Source: Corallium rubrum (Eukaryota > Cnidaria > Anthozoa > Scleralcyonacea > Coralliidae). Taken from it: 64,000 bases of DNA. The translations under genes were made by a program, and so were the position numbers. Position 1 is the stretch's first letter. The number at the start of each line of letters is the position of its first letter. The DNA lies in NCBI GenBank assembly GCA_964035015.1, contig OZ035998.1, positions 20,956,041 through 21,020,040 of the forward strand. The letters run 5' to 3'. Under the pieces are notes generated by a model. It was not told where the DNA came from. It was given only the letters and a program-made list of their open reading frames with translations, and ran no database searches. Positions 1-8,579 of this stretch are shown in pieces.

Positions 1-195
1 GGAATGACTGTCAGTGTAATATTCCTGCTGATCAACAGTTCTACCTAAATGTAGTCCCTGCGGCTCTGCAGTATCTCTGCCAGGATCAACACTCTCTGTT
101 CCACCGAAATCTGTCTCCTCAGTTTGAGGCGTGTAATAGCCAGGTTGCCGGCTGTCATCATCATCAGGGACATCATAACTACCTAAAGCATTCAT
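1..195 (-). CDS. N-terminal part of unknown acidic viral protein (cut by window edge)
   Basis: An open frame runs leftward off the window from an ATG at 195, giving at least 64 residues without a stop. The start lies one base after the stop codon of the next upstream gene (TGA at 199 to 197), which is the tight spacing seen through the rest of the element and supports this start. The visible part is hydrophilic and rich in Asp, Gly, Gln and Tyr, with a run of four Asp near residue 11. No domain is recognisable. It probably belongs to the leftward transcription unit with the membrane protein and the fibre-like gene. Confidence 0.55.
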   Translation of the reverse strand, partial: MNALGSYDVPDDDDSRQPGYYTPQTEETDFGGTESVDPGRDTAEPQGLHLGRTVDQQEYYTDSHS

Positions 196-196
196 C

Positions 197-733
197 TCAA
201 ACTCCCCTAAGCCCGCCATAATACTCCGATGATTTCACATACGCATGACCTCTGTAGACCCTGCTATACCTATCCCTTATTTTCTTCTCCAATGGCATGG
301 TGCTGTCATTTATTATATTGTCTACCATGGTTAAATTACTGAACATTGTGGATCTATCAAACTCAATACCTCTAAGATATCCTTTGATGGTGTTGAGGGA
401 CTTTGTGTAGCTCTTGTATGCCACCTCACACTGGCTGACTTTCTCTGCTATCTTTTTGTTCTTGATATACCCATGCATAAGAAGTCCGATAGCACTTACA
501 GATAATGTAGCTAATCCACCCAATGCGCTGAATGCTCCGCCGGCAACAGTTAGGAATATAGCAGACATGTTCAGGGTAAGATTAATCCTAGAGAGTCTCT
601 TAAATTGCCACTGGTAGCAGGTGGCCATCATGTGGTAGTGCTCGTACAGTGACTTTAACATCTCAACCTCTTCCGGACTAAGCTTATCGGATATGTGGTT
701 GAATCTTATTATACTCTTCTCTCTGTTAAGCAT
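197..733 (-). CDS. Two-segment membrane protein of the viral element, function unknown
   Basis: A 178-residue open frame. The N-terminal 50 residues are charged and probably helical (SPEEVEMLKSLYEHYH). A long hydrophobic stretch at about residues 53 to 90 (ALGGLATLSVSAIGLL in its middle) can form two membrane helices or a hairpin. The C-terminal half is basic, with SRVYRGHAYVKSSEYYGG near the end. It is the second gene of the leftward module, between the fibre-like gene (13 bases away) and the edge gene (1 base away). I do not recognise a family. A virion or entry-associated membrane protein is possible, but that is inference from hydrophobicity and position only. Confidence 0.65.
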   Translation of the reverse strand: MLNREKSIIRFNHISDKLSPEEVEMLKSLYEHYHMMATCYQWQFKRLSRINLTLNMSAIFLTVAGGAFSALGGLATLSVSAIGLLMHGYIKNKKIAEKVSQCEVAYKSYTKSLNTIKGYLRGIEFDRSTMFSNLTMVDNIINDSTMPLEKKIRDRYSRVYRGHAYVKSSEYYGGLRGV

Positions 734-746
734 AACATAGGCAGGA

Positions 747-1495
747 TTAAACAGGCTCGTAAAACGCTACAGTTAGACAACTCTCATTACCACTAGTCAG
801 CCCAGTTATTGTTGGGTAGATGTAACCGACAGATGGTTTATTAGTAGCCTGCTGTGCTGAGATAGTATCTTTCACATAGAAGTCATGATTAACAGGTATA
901 GACCAGTGACCGCTATAATGTCTATCTGCATTACCTAAGGTTAGTGTACCCAGTAGCTCGGAACCTTTTGTATCTTTATAGGTGACATAGTACAGACGGT
1001 ACGCAACCTGAACAACATTGTCAGGCACGACGCCATCTGTGTCGAAGGAGTGGCATAATATTCTTATCATGGTGTCCTTACTTACTGGGACCATTGGGTA
1101 GGCGTTACTATTGAGTGCTTCCGGCGTTCCACCAGTTGCTTGGTAGTACTAGGCCATTGTGGCGTTAAGTCTGTAATTTTCCTTCTTAGCGAACTTTTCT
1201 GTGGCATACTTCTTATTTATCAGGTGGTTGTCATCAGTTGCTTTTTTTTTTTACTCTGGGTTATTCCGTACACCCCCATATCAATGTCTCCTGTTGCTGT
1301 ACCTTTTAGTTTGTCCCTCTTAGCGAGAAATTCCCCGGTTACATAGTCCCTGCAAGTCACATGAGTACCATCTGACGGATATCTGGGATGGCTTATCTGA
1401 AATCCTTCCATATTAATGTCTCCCGTTGCCTTACCATCTAAGGCGTTGGTGGTGGTTGTATCAGTGCCATTGCTAAAACCTAAATTAAGACTCAT
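747..1495 (-). pseudogene. Fibre-like gene with phage-tail-type repeats, broken by a frameshift and a stop
   Basis: The first frame starts at an ATG at 1495 and gives 91 residues ending at 1220. It contains two units of a repeat of about 40 residues, each beginning ATGDI(N/D)M, followed by a glycine or aromatic patch and later a Tyr-Val/Ala-Thr plus Lys-rich end. This layout resembles the repeat shafts of bacteriophage tail-fibre and collar proteins. The second unit is cut at an 11-base A run (T run 1242 to 1252 on the plus strand); its missing end is found in another frame just beyond. That frame then meets a TAG at about 1150 and afterwards stays open to 747, where the C-terminal part looks like a beta-rich head domain. 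The repeat alignment shows that one gene spans 1495 to 747. It is either decayed or, less likely, expressed through slippage at the A run. A receptor-binding fibre role is inferred. Confidence 0.6.
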
Positions 1496-1509
1496 ATATT
1501 ATCTATATT
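1496..1509. promoter_or_regulatory. Divergent start-to-start gap of 14 bases, AT-only core
   Basis: The ATG of the leftward fibre-like gene (1495) and the ATG of the rightward gene (1510) are separated by only 14 bases, 13 of which are A or T. Any promoters for the two modules must overlap each other and probably the coding starts. The TATATT/TATAAT-like content fits a bidirectional AT-rich initiator. No other regulatory element is visible. Confidence 0.45.
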
Positions 1510-2175
1510 ATGAGGAAACGTACTGCGATTATAGAGGGATCACATAAGGTTATTAGACTGGAGGAGCCTATACTGACAGGGAAAAATCCTCATATTCTGC
1601 TGAAGAAGGCCTACATAATGTGGGAGTACTATAATGTATCCAGCAGTAAGGGTAACTACTATGTTCACAATAAGAGGGTGAACAAATTCCATGGGGATGG
1701 TTACTACACATTCCAGGATTTTAAGAAGATACTTGAGGGGAACAGCGGGGTTACATTAACACTTAGTAAACCAGAGGCTAAGTGTACGATGGTGACAGAC
1801 AGTAGCACGACTCTAGTACTGCATAACAACTTATCCTCTTTACTGGGATTCAGCACCCACATATTCTTGCCGGGCAGTAGCACAAAGAGTGGGCTGATAA
1901 ATGTGAATAATGGGCTGAAGGACTTGGTGGTGATGTGTAATGTGATATCTACATCAATGAATTTATACAATGGAAGGAAGAGTAATACCCTAGTGAGTCT
2001 TCCAGTAACTAGTGAGCAGTCACTGTTCGGTTCGACACAGTCATTTGTTGACATTGAGACCGAGCTGGAAATTGACAGAGGTGTTATAAATGAGTTGGAA
2101 TTCCATGTAACAGATCAGAACGGAAACCCGCTGAATGGTTTTGGGAGCATGTTGCTGGAGCTGTACATCTCGTAG
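1510..2175 (+). CDS. Putative viral minor capsid (penton-type, single jelly-roll) protein
   Basis: A 221-residue intact frame. A motif around residues 63 to 77 (GYYTFQDFKKILE) is followed by beta-rich sequence. A block around residues 115 to 130 (LLGFSTHIF) precedes a Gly/Asn-rich segment, and the C-terminus reads as alternating strands with D-x-x-G-x-P-L (VTDQNGNPLNGFG) and a final hydrophobic strand. This outline is shared by short proteins in cnidarian and other animal Polinton-like elements, which I recall as candidates for the single-jelly-roll vertex protein. The assignment rests on outline and genome context, not on an alignment. It is the first gene of the rightward module and lies 5 bases before the integrase. 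Confidence 0.5.
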   Translation: MRKRTAIIEGSHKVIRLEEPILTGKNPHILLKKAYIMWEYYNVSSSKGNYYVHNKRVNKFHGDGYYTFQDFKKILEGNSGVTLTLSKPEAKCTMVTDSSTTLVLHNNLSSLLGFSTHIFLPGSSTKSGLINVNNGLKDLVVMCNVISTSMNLYNGRKSNTLVSLPVTSEQSLFGSTQSFVDIETELEIDRGVINELEFHVTDQNGNPLNGFGSMLLELYIS

Positions 2176-2180
2176 AGTAT

Positions 2181-3274
2181 ATGGACAATGACATAGAATT
2201 GGAACAGGGGCTTAGAGATATATACTATAATCCGGCAACTGGTTACCAGTCATCTGAGAGACTTTACCAGAAAGCATTGGCTGATGGTCTCCCCGGTGTG
2301 AGTAGGAAGAAGGTCACTGAGTGGCTGAAATCGCAGGACACTTTTACACGATACAGGAAAATAGTTGGTAGGCATACGTTTAGACAGACCAGGGTTTACT
2401 ACCTTGGTGAGCAGCTACAAATGGATCTTGTTGATATGGGTAAGTATGGGAATAAGAATGGGGGATACCGTTGGATACTGACGGCTGTTGAAATTCTAAG
2501 TAGATACGCCTTTGCAATCCCTGTGTATAGGAAAGACACTGGAAGTATGACCAAGGCGGTAACGTTGTTGCTTAAGAAATTTAAGAAGCGTTTTGGAGCG
2601 GATCCAGAACTGGTGCAGTTTGATGATGGTAAGGAATTTTACAATGTTGGGGTGAGGTCCCTACTGGAAGGAGCTGGTGCTAAGTACTTTAGCACTCTAT
2701 CAGATAAGAAGGCTGCTGTTGTGGAACGGTTCAACAGAACCTTAAAGACGGTTATGTGGAAGTACTGTACTTCTACAGTAAGGGAACATATAAGTGGACT
2801 GATGTTCTAGACTCTCTGGTTAGCAATTACAATAACAGTAAGCATAGAACTATACTGATGAAACCGGCTAATGTGAATAAAAGTAACGAGGCTGAAGTTT
2901 GGAACACCTTATTTGGCCACACATCTGGAGAATACCCTCTAGCTAAATTTAAAGTTGGTGATACTGTCAGGATAAGCAAGTACAAAAGCATATTCACTAA
3001 GGGTTATGAGGCTAACTTCACGGAGGAACTATTCAAGGTGACTAAGGTGATTAGGGGTGATCCAAATGTTTATGAAATAGCGGACTTAGAGGGTGAGCCA
3101 ATAATTGGGAAGTTTTATGAAGAGGAGCTAAGTGCTGTTGTTAAGAAGGATCATGTTTATAGGGTGGAGAAAATACTGAAGAGGAAAAAGAAGATGGCCC
3201 TGGTGAAGTGGCTCGGGTATGATAGCAAACATAATAGCTGGGTACCTGAGAGTGATATCCATAATATAGGTTAG
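2181..3274 (+). pseudogene. DDE integrase with C-terminal chromodomain, one frameshift
   Basis: A retroviral/Ginger-type integrase of the kind carried by Polintons; it would insert the element into host chromosomes. The first frame (2181 to 2810) has an N-terminal helical region, then the catalytic core with Asp in LQMDLVDM (about residue 82), Asp in VQFDDGKEF (about 148) and Glu in VVERFNRT (about 182), so the DDE triad is present. The frame is lost at about 2760 to 2770, inside a small GTAC-repeat context, and continues in another frame to 3274. That second part holds the end of the core (YNNSKHRT), an SH3-like beta domain (KVGDTVRISKYK) and a chromodomain in the last 40 or so residues (RVEKILKRKKK, then VKWLGY and SWVPESDI). 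Chromodomains can direct integration to modified chromatin. A sequencing or assembly indel is an alternative to true decay. Confidence 0.88.
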
Positions 3275-3277
3275 TTT

Positions 3278-4810
3278 ATGAGTTATTATGATAGATATGC
3301 GTTTGACGACGACTATGAAGAGGAAAACAGTCCCCCTGAAAATGTTGAAGGGGATGGTGAAGAGCGGTTAGAATTTGATAACCCATTATCTCAGGATGAA
3401 GACCCTTATGCTGAGACTAAATGGATTGATGAGGACATAAACTATAGGACTAAAGACGTTTCTGTTGTTAGGGAAGTTGGAACTAAGGACAATATTAAGA
3501 ATTTCGTTAACAGTATGATAACTAGAAAAGGTGTCATCAGCAAAAGAATGTCAGATGGTAATCGTAGGAATGTGGTAAAACTTATTAGATCGTTTATAAC
3601 CTTAACTGATGGTGAGGCTGATGGTGAGAACGTAAGGCCACTACTAAATAATGAGGACGGTCTCAGAATAATCCATAATAGCTCTTTCTCGAGAGGCGGG
3701 GCTGTCAGACTTGGTGGTCTCACAGTCACTCTCAGCTATAGAGGTGTAGAAGTTAGGGAGATTAATACAAGTAAATCCACCACGAGAAAGCTGAATGTCG
3801 GTTCATCAAATGAGATGGAGTTTACCAGACTAGTCGAGAATACATTCATAACCACACGTGATGTGGTTAAGTCGCTCGCAGATAAGATGGTAGTAAGTGA
3901 GGAAGTCGTTACTGGGGTGGTTGATGAGGATGAATATCCTGAACACACACCCGAGATAATCGAAAGTATGATCAGGGAAAAGAGTAAACACTACAAGAAA
4001 CCAAAGCCAGGGGAAAGGATAGGTAGACTTATTAATGACCTTAATGACACCACCATTTTTGATGGAACTGGTACTGACCCAATTTATCTGCCAGATATAC
4101 CTGAAAGTGTAACAATGGAAATAGTTGAGTCATCTATTTCAGAGATCAGTGGGAGGTTACATGAGAGGGTTTCGGAGTTGACAGAGCAGGAGATCCGTGA
4201 GTTCGCAGGGATGTTGGATCCTAAGGGGGATGCCGACACTAAGATAGAAGCATTGGACCAGTTGGCTAATGAATACAGACTGAAGGCTTTGAGAGAGACT
4301 GACCCGCTGAAGGAGCAGCTGTATAGGAATATTAGTGAGGTGGCTGAGCTGAAGAGTGATCTGATACACATTGTTGAGAAAGGAGGAGTCCCTAAATATA
4401 AAGAGTCTAGGTCAGTGTTTGAGGAGGAGGCTGATAACAACGAGAGCATAAGAGATCTCTCTAGGTTAGAACGATTTAAGAAGTGGATGAAGGAGAACTG
4501 GCTTGGTGCCACATCACTTGCTGTTGGCCTGGCTAGCATTCTGACGACTGTGATCATAGGGTTGCGTCATAATATTAAAAGGGGTGCTAACGCTGTCGGA
4601 TCATTCGGACGGTCGGTCTATAATGCCTTCAGGAATCTGGCAAAGAGACTTGGTCCAGTGCTAGGTCCTATTATCATGGCTGTCGGTAACCTGGTAGTTG
4701 CTCTGCTAAAGTATGGTGCTATGGGGTTGGCCTGGTTGGCCAGCAATCTGTGGGTGTTGGTTCTGGCGATAGTATGGATGGTTTATGACAGATATGGAAA
4801 AAAGAAATAA
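3278..4810 (+). CDS. Large acidic viral protein with C-terminal membrane segments
   Basis: A 510-residue intact frame. The first 60 residues are strongly acidic. The middle (about 70 to 390) is mixed, helical and charged, with a motif RGGAVRLGGLTVTLSYRG near residue 140. The last 100 residues are amphipathic to hydrophobic: a first candidate helix at about 409 to 430 (SLAVGLASILTTVIIGL), a Gly/Ala/Lys-rich linker, then two more hydrophobic segments at about 460 to 503, ending in basic residues. I recall similar C-termini in cnidarian Polinton-like elements. The start is three bases after the integrase stop. Its position just before the capsid gene suggests a virion or membrane-interaction protein; lytic protein VI-like behaviour is only speculation. 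Confidence 0.7.
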   Translation: MSYYDRYAFDDDYEEENSPPENVEGDGEERLEFDNPLSQDEDPYAETKWIDEDINYRTKDVSVVREVGTKDNIKNFVNSMITRKGVISKRMSDGNRRNVVKLIRSFITLTDGEADGENVRPLLNNEDGLRIIHNSSFSRGGAVRLGGLTVTLSYRGVEVREINTSKSTTRKLNVGSSNEMEFTRLVENTFITTRDVVKSLADKMVVSEEVVTGVVDEDEYPEHTPEIIESMIREKSKHYKKPKPGERIGRLINDLNDTTIFDGTGTDPIYLPDIPESVTMEIVESSISEISGRLHERVSELTEQEIREFAGMLDPKGDADTKIEALDQLANEYRLKALRETDPLKEQLYRNISEVAELKSDLIHIVEKGGVPKYKESRSVFEEEADNNESIRDLSRLERFKKWMKENWLGATSLAVGLASILTTVIIGLRHNIKRGANAVGSFGRSVYNAFRNLAKRLGPVLGPIIMAVGNLVVALLKYGAMGLAWLASNLWVLVLAIVWMVYDRYGKKK

Positions 4811-4825
4811 GATATAACTTAGTCT

Positions 4826-6061
4826 ATGTTGCAGGAAGATAGAATCAATCCGAGCTACAAACTAAAGAAACCGGACAGTAGTAAGAAAGGCACTAGGAGA
4901 GTAGTCGACGTAACATTTAACCCAACACATATATCCTCTGGTCAGGACCTTTATGTAAAGCTGTCGACACTACCAGTTAATCATGTACTAATTCCTGGTA
5001 GTAGGATGCTTACGTTCACCCTGAAAAATGGCAACAAGGAGTCATACCATCAGAACAACCTTAAGTCCACACTGTTCAAGCAAGTAACCCACAAGCTTAA
5101 TGGGGAAATATATAGGGACCTGAATGAAGCTCATGTTCTCAGGTGTTATGAGGACCTTTGGTCTAAGTCAAAGCGGGTTGGAAAAATTGACCAGGGTCTT
5201 GGTGGTAGTGTGAACCTTGCTAAGCTTAGAAGTCAGGATGCTAGTGGTGATGCTAGTGTTGCTGGTGACGTTCTTGTAAATGGTATCTATGGCGACAGGT
5301 TTACAGTGCCTATTGATGATGACTGGCTTAGTGAAAATGGGGCTATCTATCCCCAAGCATTGCAGAACACACATGAGACCATACTAAAGATCAACACACC
5401 AGCTAATGTGTTACTCCCCGGAGGCAGTGGTAAGGCTGTGCCAGCAAGCTTCAGACTTGATAACCTTAAGCTGAGGTATGAGACAGTCGAGAATGAGATG
5501 CTAGCAGGTGAGGTTGAGGGAATTTACAGTAGGGGGAAATCTTCCTACTACGGTCATGCTACCCTAGTTAAGACCTTCCCAGTTACTGCTGCTAGCACTA
5601 AAATTCATGAGAATGTGAACTTACCGAGGAAGTCCCTTAGAAATATCGTAATGATCTTTAAAAGAACCACTGATGGAAGTGAGTCTTTCTACTACCCATC
5701 TATTGAAAGTGTTAAGATAAGCTTCCAGGGCCAGCCAAACTTCCTTTATACACAGTCGATGAAGAAGTACGATTTCTTCAGTGAGGCTAGCCGGGTGTTC
5801 TTCCCAAGTGATGACAGGTTTGATAGGAATGTTAGTGAGGCGAATTTCTTCAGTGATAAGTTTGCCTTGGTCTGTGACTTCTCAACAACAGCGCTAAAGA
5901 GGGTTCAGGGTCAGGGTGTAAAGCTGACTGACACACAAAACGGAATACTTATCGAGGTTGATAAAAGTGCTGGGACCACTGCCTGTACCTGCTACCTTTA
6001 CGTGCTGTCGGATGGGTTAATCAACCTGGCTAATGGCCAGCTTCAGTCTATTCAGTATTAG
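4826..6061 (+). CDS. Candidate double-jelly-roll major capsid protein
   Basis: A 411-residue intact frame lying between the large membrane protein and the packaging ATPase, the usual neighbourhood of the Polinton/adintovirus major capsid gene. The N-terminal part has the pattern expected of the first jelly roll: VDVTFNPTHISSGQDLYVKL at about residues 28 to 47, then a Pro/Gly turn (LIPGSRMLTFTL) and NGEIYRDL. The middle has a long Gly/Ser/Ala-rich loop (about 125 to 150), and the second half is again strand-rich, ending in a conserved-looking LSDGLINLANG. The length is close to that of other Polinton capsid proteins. It would form the hexon-like trimers of the icosahedral shell. The assignment rests on pattern and synteny; a structure prediction would settle it. 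Confidence 0.72.
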   Translation: MLQEDRINPSYKLKKPDSSKKGTRRVVDVTFNPTHISSGQDLYVKLSTLPVNHVLIPGSRMLTFTLKNGNKESYHQNNLKSTLFKQVTHKLNGEIYRDLNEAHVLRCYEDLWSKSKRVGKIDQGLGGSVNLAKLRSQDASGDASVAGDVLVNGIYGDRFTVPIDDDWLSENGAIYPQALQNTHETILKINTPANVLLPGGSGKAVPASFRLDNLKLRYETVENEMLAGEVEGIYSRGKSSYYGHATLVKTFPVTAASTKIHENVNLPRKSLRNIVMIFKRTTDGSESFYYPSIESVKISFQGQPNFLYTQSMKKYDFFSEASRVFFPSDDRFDRNVSEANFFSDKFALVCDFSTTALKRVQGQGVKLTDTQNGILIEVDKSAGTTACTCYLYVLSDGLINLANGQLQSIQY

Positions 6062-6064
6062 TGT

Positions 6065-6661
6065 ATGGATAAGCCAGAGACTATTCTGATAGTTGGACCA
6101 TCTGGGTGTGGTAAGACTTACACATTGCTTAACGAAATACTTTCTGTAGAGTACGGGAAGTATTTTGACTTCATCATAATACTCTGTCCCACACTGTGGA
6201 TAAATACGACATACCTAGACTGGGGATATCTTAATAGCGACCCAGATGTCATCGGACTTAGCATAAGCCCAGATAGACTAGAGCCTGTTATTGAGGCTGT
6301 GGTAAAAATTTACTCCGGATCTAAGACTGCTGTAATAGTTGATGACATGAGTAATACAGGTGATCAACATCTTAACGACGGCATGCTGGCTTTTTTATCA
6401 TACAGTGGTAGGCATCATAATATCACATTGTTCATTCTGACGCAGAAGCTAAACAGTGTCGCGACTGGTATAAGGGACAACACCACCAGACTGTTATTTT
6501 TCAGTACGCATAACAGGAGAAGTATGAAGGTTCTAAGGGATGAGTTTTTTGGACATATAGCAGACGATGAAACGGAAAAGTCTATCATTGCGCAGCTTGC
6601 CACTGGTAAGTACCTGGACATTAAACTCAGTGCGCAGCCTCCGACCTATGAGGTTAAATGA
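6065..6661 (+). CDS. Genome-packaging ATPase (A32/FtsK-HerA type)
   Basis: A 198-residue intact P-loop ATPase. Walker A is GPSGCGKT at residues 11 to 18. A Walker B follows a hydrophobic strand (TAVIVDDMSN), with the acidic pair at about 93 and 94. A later Gln in ILTQKLN fits sensor-type positions, and an Arg-rich stretch (NTTRLLFFSTHNRRSMK) follows. Size and motifs fit the short packaging ATPases of Polintons, adintoviruses and virophages, which pump DNA into preformed capsids. It starts four bases after the capsid stop codon, and capsid-ATPase adjacency is the classic arrangement in this virus group. Confidence 0.85.
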   Translation: MDKPETILIVGPSGCGKTYTLLNEILSVEYGKYFDFIIILCPTLWINTTYLDWGYLNSDPDVIGLSISPDRLEPVIEAVVKIYSGSKTAVIVDDMSNTGDQHLNDGMLAFLSYSGRHHNITLFILTQKLNSVATGIRDNTTRLLFFSTHNRRSMKVLRDEFFGHIADDETEKSIIAQLATGKYLDIKLSAQPPTYEVK

Positions 6662-6676
6662 AACATAACCTAATGT

Positions 6677-7213
6677 ATGCCTAAGAGGGAAGGTAAGCGC
6701 AGTAAAAATGAGCCAGTTGTTATTGAAGATGATGAAGCTATCGAAAAACTAGTTGACGAGCTGCAGGTTGCGGAAGAGAGTATCGCTAAAACCATAAACA
6801 CTGACGCTGGCGCAGACACCAGGCGCGAGGAACTTATAGTCGCGTCTGATGATGGGTACATCACCCAGAAGTCCGGACATATAAGAAAATGTAGTGAGAA
6901 GACATTAGACAAAATTTACAAGGCCTATGAAGCTAAAAGGAAGAAGGACGCAGACGGGTTCCTAACAGATTTACTAATAAGTCAGTTCTCAACAATGCTT
7001 GGTGGCCTTGACGCAATTGAGGATCCTGTTGCGCTAACAGATGAACTTAAAAGTAATGGTATACTGAGAAAAGACGTTGAGAGTATTATATCAGTAGTTA
7101 GCCCATACATACCCCTAATAGGATTACTTGGAGGTGTTGCTATAACTGGTAAGCATATATACCAGCATAAGAATAGTACACAACCTATAGTATATGAACA
7201 AGACCCTAAGTAG
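6677..7213 (+). CDS. Small viral structural-type protein with one membrane segment, unknown
   Basis: A 178-residue intact frame. The N-terminus is basic then acidic (PKREGKRSK, then IEDDEAIEKLVDEL), with likely coiled-coil character to about residue 45. The middle is helical (KAYEAKRKKDADGFLTDLL). A hydrophobic segment at about 142 to 160 (YIPLIGLLGGVAI) is followed by a short basic tail. The start is 15 bases after the ATPase stop and the 3' end overlaps the next gene by 20 bases. Small proteins with this layout accompany capsid genes in cnidarian Polinton-like elements as I recall; the function is unknown. Confidence 0.65.
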   Translation: MPKREGKRSKNEPVVIEDDEAIEKLVDELQVAEESIAKTINTDAGADTRREELIVASDDGYITQKSGHIRKCSEKTLDKIYKAYEAKRKKDADGFLTDLLISQFSTMLGGLDAIEDPVALTDELKSNGILRKDVESIISVVSPYIPLIGLLGGVAITGKHIYQHKNSTQPIVYEQDPK

Positions 7214-8576
7214 ATTCTTCGCTAAGTACCAATATGCTGACAAAAGTAAGTTTATAACTAGCTCGGTTTTTGGTAAGACAGAACCAGGCGTGTTCTTCGG
7301 ACCTGTCGGCGCTGATAAAACATACATCTACACCGAGGACCAGGAATTCAAGAGTAATAAAAGCTACACTAAGTACCTAACAGCGGATAAGCCGCCGCCA
7401 AGATTCCCAAAAATATGGTTAGGTGGTGGCACTGTGCAAAAAGTCCAGGGTAAGCGACATTGGGAAAGTGATGTTGAGGGGAAACATGACTTCTCAAAGT
7501 TTACATACCTATCAGAAAATGTTATAGACTATGACCTTAACAATTTCAGGATATATGTTAACGACCATAACTTTTTCATGTCTAAATTACCAACACTGAA
7601 CCCTGGAAACAGGACTGATATAGCAGTGTGGTGGAATAACAACGAACCTTACTACCAATTGATCTTTGCTGTTTACCTAAGTACGTACTGCTGTGGTGTT
7701 GGGGTTGAGCATCTAAAGTTCTCCGATGATGTTTATCCAGTGGTTACGTCTATTATGCGCTTCCATGTGTACTTCACTACCCGACGTATACTAAGGCGTC
7801 TTATAAAGGAAAAGAAAAGTGATCTAATGAGGGAATTTGGTGCTGGGAAGGATGTAATCGACAATATGGATAATATACCTAGAGAGAAAAAGTTCTTGAT
7901 TAATCCACACTCTGGTCAGCATCATGACCGTGCATTTAAGGAGTGGATGTGGCGTCTTAACCCTGATTATAAAACACACTACAGAAGGTTCATACCACTT
8001 AAGACAGATGGTTTTACCAGGATAGGGCTACAATATATAAACGAGTCTATCGAGGCTTATGTCTATGCAGTGCTAGGCTCTCAAGCTAAAACAAGGGTAA
8101 GTATCGTTAAGAAGGGTGCTGGAAGTCTGGAGTCACAACAGGAATTCAGAGTCCTCGTAAATGACGCCGTCGTTAACTACTCTGTTAGCACTTGGATTCT
8201 GAATATGAACAGATCAATATCAGATACTAACGTAACCCAGAACTTGGCCATAAGTCCTGACACATGGTTAGTGCCAGGGTCACTCACAATACTGAAGAAA
8301 AAAATTATCGGATATAACAACTTACTCAAACACGCGTCTGATGCTATGAAATTTGGTATTAACTCTAAAGTAAACTACCAGGGTGTCCACAAACAACCAA
8401 AGAAGCTACACCAGGAATATGTTCCACATCTGGAAACATTAGATGAGGAACCAGAGAAGCCGCATAAGGAAAATGTAGCCGTCCATACACCTGACCCTCA
8501 GACAAATAATGAGCTGGGGATTATCTTGGTTGTAACAGTTGTGGCCGGGTATCTGTTTAGTAAAAACGTCTTATAG
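7194..8576 (+). CDS. Viral protein with C-terminal membrane anchor, function unknown
   Basis: A 460-residue intact frame whose start overlaps the end of the previous gene by 20 bases in another frame. The ATG is preceded by the AGTAT motif shared by other genes here, which supports this start. The N-terminal two thirds are a folded-looking aromatic-rich region (LPTLNPGNRTDIAVWWNNNE, then YLSTYCCGVGVEHLKF), followed by a basic segment (TTRRILRRLIKEKK). The region 405 to 440 is Pro/Glu-rich and probably disordered. The last 20 residues (LGIILVVTVVAGYLFSKNVL) form a single tail anchor. I do not recognise a domain. A virion surface or assembly membrane protein is possible. Confidence 0.65.
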   Translation: MNKTLSRFFAKYQYADKSKFITSSVFGKTEPGVFFGPVGADKTYIYTEDQEFKSNKSYTKYLTADKPPPRFPKIWLGGGTVQKVQGKRHWESDVEGKHDFSKFTYLSENVIDYDLNNFRIYVNDHNFFMSKLPTLNPGNRTDIAVWWNNNEPYYQLIFAVYLSTYCCGVGVEHLKFSDDVYPVVTSIMRFHVYFTTRRILRRLIKEKKSDLMREFGAGKDVIDNMDNIPREKKFLINPHSGQHHDRAFKEWMWRLNPDYKTHYRRFIPLKTDGFTRIGLQYINESIEAYVYAVLGSQAKTRVSIVKKGAGSLESQQEFRVLVNDAVVNYSVSTWILNMNRSISDTNVTQNLAISPDTWLVPGSLTILKKKIIGYNNLLKHASDAMKFGINSKVNYQGVHKQPKKLHQEYVPHLETLDEEPEKPHKENVAVHTPDPQTNNELGIILVVTVVAGYLFSKNVL

Positions 8577-8579
8577 TAT

